From: Leucocoprinus leucothites
Taxonomy: Eukaryota; Basidiomycota; Agaricomycetes; Agaricales; Agaricaceae
NCBI GenBank assembly: GCA_013368445.1
Contig: JAACJO010000007.1
Span: 992,001 to 1,056,000, forward strand
Reading direction: 5' to 3'
Length of the DNA stretch: 64,000 nucleotides
Shown here: positions 20,804 through 31,392 of the stretch, in pieces
Numbering within the stretch: the first letter of the stretch is position 1
Layout of the letters: each line of letters starts with the position of its first letter
The notes under the pieces: generated by a model
What the model saw: only the letters and a program-made list of their open reading frames with translations
The model's database searches: none
Told to the model about the DNA's origin: nothing
Translations under genes and position numbers: made by a program

Positions 20804-23800
20804 ATGTCTTCTATCAACAACGGAGCTTCTCGTATCCCAATCCTTCAAGGCCCCCAGAACTACCAGTTTTGGTCCATGAGGATGCAGGGATATCTTTCTA
20901 TAATCACGACCCCTGGAACCCCTCTTACGGGTTGGACTGTTACAACTGGCATGGTTCCTCCGCTCCCACCTCTTGTTGCGCCAGTCATGGATGTCAACAA
21001 TAATATTACGAATGCTGCAGAAGCTTCCACTTCCCATGTGCTTCGAACTGAGGAAGAACGTCAAAGAAACTTTTTAGAACAATCTGCGATTGGCATGCTA
21101 ATCCAAGCTGTCCCAGATTCCATGCTCCATTTGATCGTCCAAGGAGACCCCACCACCACTTGGGATGAACTCCAATGCCTTTATGGCACCCAAGGTCCTG
21201 CATCAGTTTATGGCAACTTCGTCTGCGCCATCTCCTGGTCTCTCCCCGGAAACATGGATCCGGCTCAGTCCATTGCTGAGCTTGAATCTTTATTCAATCG
21301 GATTGAAGGCACGACCACGCAACTTCCTGAGGTGATCCGTGCCATGCTTCTGCTTCGCGCTGTCCCACAAGGGATGGAAACCTTAGCGCAGTCTATCCTT
21401 GCGAATCAAACGCAAATGTCCCAACTCACATGGGATCTGGTCCGTAGTGCCATCCAGGCTGCTTGGTCCCAGAAAATGACTGCTTCCGCTTCTCGCACCG
21501 GCCGCTCCAATGGCCAATGGCAGCAGAACCGGAACCCCTGCAATCAACAACACCAGGGGCAAGGACAACAAGGGCCGTTTCGATCACAGCCCCAGCAGCA
21601 GCCTCCTAATCAAGGCGCTGGCCAGAAGCCTGGTAACAACCAATCTGGCAATCCCGGCGGAGATGGCAAGAAAGGAAAACGCAGTAAGAGAGGAGGCAAA
21701 AAAGGCAAGGGTGCTGCTAATGAAGCTGCGACCGATGCCGACACCTCCAACTCCTCTGGAGTCACCACTGTCGCTCCTCAATATGGCACTTCCAGTGCCA
21801 TCGGTTTCGCTGCCCCCGCTATCGCTAACTGTCCTCTCCTCGCGAACCGGATCGCCTCGCTGGCAGAACCGGCTAACGCAAGCCCTTTGTCATCCACATG
21901 CCACCTTGTTGCAAAAGCGTGAAAGAATACACCACGGCTTCAGGAGCGAATCTCCAAATCTCCTCAGTCCGAGGGATATCGTTGCAGAAGCTCGCAAGCT
22001 ACCAAGGATAAAGTGCTGAAGATTTGGGATGAAAGGCTCGCCGACCTCGTGGTCAAAGCCAAAATGACGGGCTCCATTATTGAGGAAATCCCTTATTATG
22101 GAGGAGATATGGACGAATGCCCACTGTTGCCAAGGATGACACCTCTGGCTGATCCGATGCTTGAATCTGACTCCGAGGGGGAGGATTCTGACGGGTGGAA
22201 TTCTGGGTTGTGGACAACGCAAGTCTTTTCTTCTATCTCTGATTGGATTAACACTGATACAGTGATGCCACAGCACGACCGAGAAAGGGCCTGTCGCCCC
22301 ACTCGAGCCCGCTCCCATGTGAGCGCTCCTGGCCACGCTGAACATTTTCGCAGACTAGTTACGTCGTCTCCGGCTCCTGTATATACTTGTTTTGTATCGC
22401 GCACTATTTCGGTCGCCCCTGTGGGGCTTTTATTAAATTATGACTTGACCTCCATGCCACGCTGTGTAAATCTATCTAAGTGTGAGAAAGCTTTATGTTG
22501 CCACTGTAAGGGAAAGAAAGCGCCTTCATGGGCTACTTCTTGGATTCTCGATTCAGGTGCTTCCGCACACTTCACACCCTATTTGGACGATTTTTCTACA
22601 ATCAAAATGGGGAAATTTGGTGAAATTCAGACAGCCAACAAAAACGCTCCCCTATCTATATCGGGTCAAGGCACTGTCTTGATTGAACACAAGATCCATG
22701 ATAACGGAAAAACAATCACTGGGGTGACTTCATTGTCCTCTGTGTTCTATGTAAAGGGTATGCACAATCGCCTCATGTCTGCCGGTCAACTCTTGGAATC
22801 TGGGTTGCGCAGTGAGGCCGATAAACATGGTACTATCTTTTGGGATGAGTCAGGCAATGCCGTTTTGTCAGCAGCTCCTCGCTCTGAGTGGCAGCCTACG
22901 CTACAAACAGTAAGATGTCGAATTGTACATTCGAATGCTTCGAGCCACGTCACTCAGCATCCTGACTATAATATCTGGCATCAACGTTTAGGACATCCAT
23001 CTAATCGTGTGTTGAGCAAAACTACTGACTCCACGCTGAATGGACCTCAGGTTTCAATTCCCGATCATCCGCGCCCTTGTCCAGGCTGCATGAAAGGGAA
23101 GATGCACCAGAAACCCTTTAACGATAACCCAATTCGGGCTAAAGAAGCCTTTGAGCATGTTCACAGTGATCTCTTTGAGCTCCCCATCATATCTTACCAC
23201 AAGTATAAATGGGTCATGACCTTATTGGACAATTACTCCTCATTTGCCCATGTGGTGCTTCTACGATCAAAAGCTGAAGCAGCTCCCTGTATGGTTGAGC
23301 TTCTAACTTATGTTCAGAACCAATTTGGCAAATCGATTCGTCGATTCACATCTGATCGAGGAGGAGAATTCGTAGCAGGTACCCTGCAAGATTATCTTAG
23401 GGTGAAAGGAATTGAGTTCACACCGAGTGCGCCCTGCGTCCATCAACAGAACGGGTGAGCAGAAAGATTGAATTGAACACTGCATGAGAAAGCGCAAGCC
23501 ATGTGACTTCACGCGTGTCTTCCAGATTCATGGTGGGATTTCGCAATTAACACCACAACCCACATCTACAATCACACATCAATAAACCGCATCCAATGGA
23601 AAACTCCTTTTGAGTTAGTATATGGACATAAACCTGACATCAGTCACCTACGAGTATTTGGTTGTGCTGCATATGTGTTCCTTCCGGACGAAATGCACCC
23701 GAATAAATTATCTGCGAAATCTGAATTGATGATCTTTGTTGGATATGATCGGGAGAAGAATTATATCTTTCTCCACCATACTCAAGGGAATGCTGAGTTT

Positions 23801-26101
23801 ATCTCACCGACTGTCATCTTTGATGAAAAGATGTTCCCTAAATGTCCAGATCAAAAACCCGCAGTTTACCCTGAGCCGCCTCGCACTGAGATTCCTCCAA
23901 TCTTGACTATTCCGAATGTTCCACATGTAGACCATCCGCCTACACCTCAAGGAGGAGAGCCGCCTCGTGCACCTTCACCTCGTGCTCCTCCACACCTTAA
24001 AACACCTTCACCTCCTAGATCGCCAAGCCCACCTCTTTCTTATGCTGATCTGGAAGATTGCGATCCAAAAGAAGAGGAAGAAGAAGTCAAGTTACCTCCT
24101 TCTCCAGGACCTTTGTGAAAGGAACCTGGTCCATGTAAACATGCTCGGTCTCCATCTCCACCCAAGGTACTGCTACCGCAACCTTTGGTCCAGGATGATC
24201 TTGATGCACTAGAATGGCTTGACCACTGGGTCACCAAACGTGAAAATCGCCATCCTAAGCGAAATGTTCAACCTCCAAACAGACCAGGAAATGTGTATGG
24301 TGATAGGAGCAACCCTCTTGATGTCATCCGACGATATAGGGAACTCAATCCTAACTTACCATGCAATCGTGCCCAATATCGACCTATTCCTGGAGCAATT
24401 TCCGATGAGGAAGCTAGGAACAGATTACGAAATTGGAATATCCCTCACCCAGATAGTAGTATCGACAATAAACTGTCATCTACTGATTTTGCGAAGTTCG
24501 TGAAGGAAGGGGGGGTAAAATTAGTTGATTTCCTTCTCGCACAACGCACCAACAGGCCAGTCCCCAAACAGTTTTGAGATATTGCGAACTTAGATGCTGA
24601 TACTCAAACTAAATGGCAAAAAGTGATGCTTGAGGAATTAGACGCACTTCATAAGTGAGGTGTATACGAGCTCGTTGATCTCCCAAAAGGAAGGAGAGCT
24701 ATTAAAAATAGATGGGTTTACAACATAAAGTCCGATAATCGATATCGCTCTCGCCTCGTTGCGAAAGGATTCTCCCAGATCGAGGGAATCAACTTTGATG
24801 AACTCTTTTCTCCAGTTGTCCGATATGAGACCGCGTGCCTACTTCTTGGCATTGCAGCGCTTGAGGATTTTGACCTTCACTCTGTTGACATCAAAACAGC
24901 CTATTTATATGGCGATCTGGATGAAGAGATCTACATGGAACAGCCAGAAGGATTCCGACTTCCTGGCCATGAGAAGAAAGTCTGGAGATTACGCAAAGCG
25001 ATCTACGGTCTAAAACAAGCTGGCTTATCTTGGTGGAAAGCACTCACTTCATTGATGCTGAAACTTGGATTCAAGCGCTATAAGTCCGACACTGGCATTT
25101 ATCATTTTACACATCCCAAAACCAGCGAGCGTGTCTTTGCGGTTGTTTATGTGGATGATGTCTTTTTTATGGGTAAAAAGAATTCCCTGCTCCTTACTGA
25201 GTTGAAGCAAAAATTCATGACTACTTGGGAATGTCATGACCAAGGTGAACTTTCTGAGTTCCTAGGCATGAACATATCACGCGATCAAAAAGAGAGAAAA
25301 CTCTATATAGATCAAGTGAAATACCTCGATAAGGTTCTTGAGAAGTTTGAGATTCCCAAAGGCACGAAATTCACACCACTGCCATCTGGATTCATCTTCA
25401 AACCCTATGTCAATAAGGTAGATCCTAAGTTTAGGACTCGTTACCAACAGTTAGTCGGATCGCTGATGTATCTTATGATCGGATCGAGACCTGATATATC
25501 CTTTGCGGTTGTCAAACTCTCCCAGCAATCTGCTGCCCCTTCTAATGCGCACTTCCGGGCTGGACTCCATGTGCTGCAATATTTGCGATCAACGTGCAAT
25601 TATCGACTTGTTTTTGATGGAGCTTCTAATCAAGCCGTCATTGCTTGTTCCGATAGTGATTGGGTGCAAGACGGACAGTCTCGATGATCTGTCACAGGTA
25701 ACTTTGTCACAATAGCGCATGGACCTGTAAGCTGGCTTAGCCACAAGCAGAAAACTGTCACTTTGTCATCCACAAAAGTGGAATATATGGCGCTATCTGA
25801 TTGCAGCCGTCAGCTGATGTGGATTCGACAACTTCTCGAAGAGATAGGTTTTAAAATACCTGCTCCAATTCTCTATGGTGATAATATCGGATCTATCTTC
25901 TGGAGCGAGAACCCTGTTCAAGAAAAATGCTCAAAGCATATTGATATACGATACCACTATATCCAAGATATTGTTGAAGAAGGTTCCGTTGAGTTGGAAT
26001 TTATCGAGGGCTCAAACAACCCTGCCGATATTCTAATGAAAAACCTCGGTTCAATTCTCTTCAATAAATTTGTTTATTCTCTGGGTATCGAATTTCTTTA
26101 G
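20804..26101 (+). pseudogene. Copia gag-pol polyprotein with eight in-frame TGA stops
   Basis: One reading frame from the ATG at 20804 to TAA at 26099-26101 (1766 codons) with no frameshift, broken only by TGA at 21920, 23456, 23474, 23504, 24116, 24575, 24656 and 25685. The gag region (to about 21,900) is Gln/Gly/Lys-rich with no obvious CCHC knuckle. Protease has the DSGA motif near codon 583. Integrase has the HHCC zinc site (HQRLGHPSNRV, CPGCMKGK) and Asp residues in HSDLF and FTSDRGGEF; the Glu lies between stops. Reverse transcriptase shows AYLYGDLDEEIYMEQPEGF and YVDD near codon 1449. RNase H shows SDSDW and SSTKVEYMALSD. Every stop is TGA, where a CGA codon would need only one C-to-T change. 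The element cannot make full pol as it stands. Confidence 0.9.
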
Positions 26102-26170
26102 TGCTTTTCTAGCCGCTTAAACGAAGCACTTTCATAGTTGCTCAATTATGCATCTCCTGCTATTTCGAGT

Positions 26171-26179
26171 GAGGAGGAG
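26171..26179 (+). promoter_or_regulatory. Polypurine tract of the copia element
   Basis: GAGGAGGAG sits immediately before the TGTTGAATCA start of the 3' LTR, the expected place for plus-strand priming. Confidence 0.65.
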
Positions 26180-26553
26180 TGTTGAATCACGTGCGCGTCA
26201 TAACGCTGCTATGTTAGTATTCACTCTCAATTATGACATATGCATTCTATTATTAGATACCACTATGTTCACGCACCGATACTTCATGCGGACTATACAT
26301 GTTTTACTATACGTTTTACCTGTACCCTTTACCACCTCGAAACGATGGTGTAATGCCCTCTATATGGTAGATATGATTTGGACATTCTAGTATAAATACT
26401 CTGTATTTTCTTTGTAATTCTACAGTCAATTCTACACTCTCAGTCGCAACTACTACCTCGAACATACTCCCATAACAGACCAACTGCCTAGTAAAGTGAG
26501 TTCTGACCTTGTCGTCTACCTTCACCACTATGCTCCCCATTGCTGCTTCGACA
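26180..26553 (+). repeat. 3' LTR of the copia element
   Basis: 374 bases, from TGTTGAATCA to CTTCGACA. A TATA box (TATAAATA, 26391-26398) lies about 156 bases before the end. Positions 26397-26553 repeat the partial 5' LTR. No target duplication can be tested because the outer end of the 5' LTR is missing. Confidence 0.88.
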
Positions 26554-27500
26554 GCAGCAGTTGGAAAGGTCTCCAGTAGGCCAATTGCTATCATTGAAGG
26601 CCAGTTTATGATATGTGCCAACAATTAAAGGGAAGGCTAATGGTTGGCATTTCTGGGTTGGCATGCAGGCGGTGTTAACCAAGGTATCCTCATCCAGGTT
26701 CCACTAAAATGCTGTCATTCATTTCAGTGCAGAACATAGAACAGGGGATCCTGGTAAATGGGAGTATGGGGAAAGTCATCAAGTTTCTAATGGTCCATGA
26801 AGCAAGAGACTGAGACATAGAGATCACCATGCCAAAAAGGAGCAGCAGGTGCTGCTCCATGTCCTTGTAAACCAATCTCATATACTGAAATCTTGATAGA
26901 ACTCTAGATCTATCTGAAGGTGATCATGAATATGGTCACAAGTTACTGGCTAGGCCAGAAAGCCTTCAACCCTGGACAACCATGTATTTGTGAAAGATAC
27001 AAGATGGGTGCTGGTCTGTTTTCAAGACAGGCTGTTGCTATGTGCCACAATGACCTTCACTCAGACTGAGTTGAAGGGCAACATTGAGACCCATCAAATT
27101 CAGGTCCCAATAATACTGTCATGGGTGATCTCCATTCATAAATCCCAGGGTCAAACTTTGGACTACATTCAAATCAACTTTAATCACATCTTTGAGTGTG
27201 GTCAAGGTAAATTGCCTACACTCACTAAGCATGAAACAAACTTAGATGGCCTTGTCTAGCCTACATTGCATTTTCTCATGCTACTTCTATTGCTGGTCTA
27301 CATGTCATCAACTTTAATCAGTCTCAGTGAGTTCTCACTTCTACCTCTGGCTAGGGCAACTTTTTGAAGGACTATGAGGGTCCGAGCAAATCCGGATGCC
27401 CTCCATTGGCATGAACACTGGAACAAATGGTGGGAGGAGCAGGAGCAGTGTGATTGAGATATGAGTACAGAGGAAGTGCAGCCATTCTACTGGGACAATC
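26554..27500 (+). pseudogene. Second decayed PIF1-like helicase fragment, C-terminal half
   Basis: Reads rightward like the left remnant. Pieces visible are EQGILVNGSMGKVIKFLMV (about 26,730-26,790), GNIETHQIQVPIILSWVISI followed by HKSQGQTLDYIQIN (27,075-27,175), then a stretch ending HVINFN (about 27,300) and a C-terminal piece rich in Trp, ANPDALHWHEHWNKWWEE (about 27,395-27,445). The overlap with the left remnant across the HKSQGQ motif shows these are two copies, not one gene split by the insertion. Stops and frame changes are frequent and CG is rare. Both have sequence relatives in the intact helicase at 12.8-15.5 kb. Confidence 0.65.
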
Positions 27501-27540
27501 AATGCAGCTTGGATGGCCATGAAGCATGGAATCCTAATTG

Positions 27541-27562
27541 ATTTATATATATATATATATAC
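27541..27562. repeat. TA microsatellite
   Basis: A run of alternating T and A of about 20 bases, in an AT-rich stretch between the helicase remnant and the RhoGAP gene. Nothing else is seen in 27,500-27,765. Confidence 0.8.
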
Positions 27563-27765
27563 CCCATGTTAAGAAAATACACCATTATTATTTCAGAGAT
27601 GTAACTTTTTAGGATAAACCACTGACAATTCCTTCTTCGCAGCTTTACTACATTTAAATTGTCCTGATTGGAACATCCAGATTTCAAAAGAGAATACCGC
27701 CAACCCAAATACATGTATACAAAGATCCTCAACTATCCATTCGGAATCATATAGGCGATTAAAAA

Positions 27766-30755
27766 TCAGGCTCCCTTATTGCTCTGTGGTTCATGGGGGG
27801 ACGAAGCGGGGGTTTCCTTGGGTGTGGGGGGTAGCTCTGTCTTTTTGAGCCCAGGCGATGACGAAGAAACAGCCAAAGTAGCGCCCGTAGAAGACGAAGG
27901 CTCTCGCCGCGATTCCATGTTGGTTGGATATGGTTCAGGATCGTGATATGATAGTGAATCATCCGTCTCACAAATTGTGGATGGTGAAGAAGGTGGCGAG
28001 TGCGCAGAGGTAGAGGTCCGTGTAGATATCGGGGTCGGGGAAGGTATTTCGGGTCGTGGTCGGGTTGGGGATGTCGGCATGGCACGCGAAGATGGGTGGA
28101 TACTTGTATTTGGCCGAGGCGGAAGCATAGGCGTAAAATCTTGAGGAGAACTCGGTTGGCTGTGCGGCTTCGGTGGTACACTGGCGACTTTGGTCGTCTT
28201 AGAGCCATAAGAAACTTCCAAGGCTACCTCACCCGCTGGTGTAGGTGGTAGAGGAGGCGAGTTGGAATATTGGCCCGAAGTCTCGTCAAAGAGTGCTTGT
28301 GCATTCATAATCAGATCTTCAAATAAGGAGTCCTAGGAGAGGTTCTCAATAGGAAATCCTTATAAAAGTAGTGTGTGCATACTTTGATTGATTGGACGCT
28401 CAACAAATCTCCTCCTTTGGGCATTTCATCGTCTCCGAAAATCATGCCACCGAAGACAATAGCCAGGTTCTTGGCATCCATCTTATTCTTTTCGGAGTGG
28501 CTTACAACACGGGCCAGATGTTCTACAAGCGCCCTAAGTGTGGCCTGATGAACTGATGGCAGACGGCGCATCTTGGATCGGAGGAGCATGAAGTTATGGC
28601 TTTGATGTTCGGCTAGGCATGCAGTCAATAACCTTCAGCTATAATATTGAATCATCATGATACCTAAATTTTCAGAATGCTGTACACGATCCTGTAGGGG
28701 GAACCTGAATAAAGGCTCAGGGAGCTCCCGCAAGTACAACTGAACAGAATTGGTCAGTATTTAGAATGAAAGAATGTAAATCCTCGTACCTTGAGAAGTG
28801 ATGATACTGCGTATACATCATCCTTCTGCGTGAATTCGAATGAAGCCTCGTCCTTCTCGATCTCATGTTGCAACTATTCAGCATTTGAGGTGATATAGAT
28901 CAAGCCTGCATACATATTACACCCACCACTTGCACGATAGCATGGCGTCCAGACACCTTCGGAAGATGTCAGCTTGATAGAAGATCTTAACAATCTGACT
29001 TACCCTGTATATTCCCTCCGATTCAAGCCCGCGTTTATCTATTTCTGCGATACATATCCGGACAATCTTGGGTATTTCACCCTCGTGAAGCCCCTTGGCA
29101 GTAGCATAATCCCCCAAGCTAAACCCAAAGATGAGATCATTACATGGGCCCACATACCCATGCTCATAGAGAATGGGATCCGGAATTGCCGATGCCAGAG
29201 AACGAGGTGTATAAGCCACCAGCCTCGCGACATCTTTGTCGGGAGAAACCTTGTCGACAATATTTCTTGCATGTTTAGACAACTGTGTCTGAGTGGTACT
29301 TGTGGCACTGTACAAATAGTAAGGTATGGTCTATATTCAAGGAGTAAGGAGGCCCACATCATGTTATCTGTATACTTCTCTAAGATCTTTTTGAGAGTGG
29401 TGGCAGAATCTCCGACGAACATTTCGAGACTCTAAGACGAAATTAAGCACATATGAGATCAAAATTGAGTGAACAGACCGTATAACCACTCTCTAAGATC
29501 TTCGTTCTCCTCAGGCGTAGGGTTTCTAGCCAGTGAACTCCCTTTCTATATTCCTTGTCTTCTTTATCGTCAAGATATATTTTATAAACAGTCGTAGTTG
29601 CATACCAGCTTCGTCCAGGTCACGTTTTGCCCTGACAGCTCGTAGCGCTTGGTTTTCTCGACTGCCGCCTAAGCTATCCTTGACGGCTGCTCCCTTGTCT
29701 AGCAAGCCCATCAACTGATTAAGTTGTCTCTTTCCTGTTCCTCACGATAAGCTATTCAGTTGGGTTCCCAGACGAGGTCATACCTTGGTGAGCGAAATCA
29801 GAGAATGGGCCCGTTGATGACGAAGGTGATCGGTTTCGAGGAGGAATTCCGCTACCGGAAGGACGACGGTCTAAAGCACGAAGAGGTTGCGGCGAAGTGA
29901 CTGTTGGCCGCCCGGTATTTGATCCGTTGTTCTTCGAATTGCTACTATGCTGGTCTGGGACAGACTGGGTGGGTTGCAAGGGAACCGAAGGGATGGTCGA
30001 AGCTTTCTTTTGTTCCTGTACATAGTCTGTTAGTGGTGGATAGTGTCAGAATCACGGTGCAACACACCTCAACTTCACTGAATTTCTTCAAGTAGCGCCC
30101 CTTCAATCTCGGCAGGACAATTTCCGCGTATTCGTTGTATGCATTGGTGGAGTCCTTCAAGTCTTCTTTGATGCGTTTGCGCGTGCGTTCTTGGGTTTCC
30201 TAGCAAAAACTCGTGAAAAGGGATACCCATGAGTCAAGAAAGAATACTAGTACCTTGAGATTAACAAATGCACTGAGAATGTCTGTTGTTAAAGTTGCGC
30301 AAAAGGCCTGCCTTGCCTGAGCCTCTGTTGGTACTGTTCAGTCTTATGTAGAGCTGAGGGATCAATGAACGTCACCTCTTTCAAGGTTGTCCCTAACTTC
30401 AGCCCAAGCGCCTCTGGCTGTACTCAACTCTCCTTTCTCCTCAAGGTATGCATCAGTAGCTTTGGCCTTTCGGTGCAGCTTCTTGAGGGAGTCTATGCTG
30501 ATCGGAGAACATTGCTAAATGGGCAATAAAAAGCTCAGCTAGAAGACGGACTCACTAGACTTCTTCTATCCGTTTCCTAAACACGATGAGCCGAGATAAA
30601 TTTCAGAGACTACCTGCTCACCTTTCTTGGAAGAAGCTGATATAAGAGTCGGTCAGGAAGCGCAGGTGAACGTCGAATATGGGTATCGGCCCCTGTGTAG
30701 CGATAGAGGGATCTGAAGCGGAGGCGCGCGCAGAAACAAGGGTTTGTTGGTCCAT
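27766..30755 (-). CDS. F-BAR and RhoGAP domain protein (Rgd1-like)
   Basis: A membrane-curving Rho GTPase-activating protein, like yeast Rgd1, which acts on Rho3/Rho4 at the cell cortex. The ATG at 30755 starts MDQQTLVSARASASD, then the F-BAR begins at FDVHLRFLTDSYISFFQERK. The helical region runs through KKLHRKAKATDAYLEEKGEL, RKRIKEDLKDSTNAYNEYAE and GRYLKKFSEVE. After a Ser/Pro-rich linker (NRSPSSSTGPFSDFAHQG), helices continue with RAVRAKRDLDEA and LRRTKILESGY. The RhoGAP domain shows HEGEIPKIVRICIAEIDKRG and LESEGIYRVSG with the arginine finger, LYLRELPEPLF, and KNKMDAKNLAIVFGGMIFG. The tail is Pro/Ser/Thr-rich and ends PHEPQSNKGA at TGA 27768-27766. There are many short introns; the region reads intact. 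Confidence 0.87.
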
Positions 30756-31392
30756 CAGGACAGAAATACTTGTGACCTTGCGCGATTCAACGGCAACAGA
30801 GAAGGAACGCTCGACGGAGCATGACAATACAAGGTGGGCCTTGCTCAGTCACGTTATTCCCAATTTAATCTCACTGTTACTGTAATCTCCACATCATCCT
30901 GCGTCTATCTTCGCTGGCACCCAGACCACCGCCAACGCTCATACATGAATACTGAACACGGAACCCTACTATCTTCTGGTTCCCTTCGCTATCGCGGGTC
31001 CCTATCTGAGTCACTCAATGGGTTCTTCCTCCATCAGGTGACAGACATCTATCAGTATCAAAGAAATGACTCGTATTTCGCGGTTGCGACTGAGTCGGGC
31101 AATCAGCCCAGCATTTGACTCCCCAGCTGCTCCACGAAGGAATTCACAGGGCGGCTTGGCCTGTACAAGAGCACTTTCCGCCAGCTATCACCAGTTTCCA
31201 CGCGGGCCGAGTCGAAGGACCACATGGATTTGTGATCGTTACCCTTTCCGCTCGTTCATCCGAGATCAAAGGGGAAATTTACTGTGAGATCACACAAACA
31301 AGCGCCCATATATCATATACTTAGGTCGCCGGGAGGTATCCAACCCTTCTCAAACCCTGCGCTCTCCCTCCATCTGGTAGACACTCACGAAA
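30756..31392. other. Divergent intergenic region
   Basis: About 640 bases between the RhoGAP start and the first ABC transporter start, so both promoters lie here. Several frames are open but no conserved protein or RNA is recognisable. Confidence 0.45.

Larger units (their letters stand above)
20388..26553 (+). mobile_element. Ty1/copia LTR retrotransposon, 5'-truncated and stop-laden
   Basis: A copia-type element with a complete 3' LTR (374 bp, TG...CA), a partial 5' LTR (157 bp), a primer-binding site, one long gag-pol frame and a purine-rich tract before the 3' LTR. The shared 157 bases of the LTRs differ at about five sites, three of them CpG transitions, so insertion was fairly recent compared with the surrounding CpG-poor remnants. 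The first 217 bases of the 5' LTR are missing and replaced by the Tc1 element. The pol order PR-IN-RT-RNase H identifies copia (Pseudoviridae-type) and not gypsy. Confidence 0.92.

Noticed and set aside
20804..26101. TGA read as a sense codon (recoding) in the copia frame
   Set aside because: The uncharacterised membrane-protein gene here appears to end at TGA, and CpG-type differences between the LTRs give a simpler cause for the stops.
15600..27540. A Helitron carrying the helicase
   Set aside because: I found no Rep/HUH nuclease motif and no convincing Helitron ends; only PIF1-type motifs are present.
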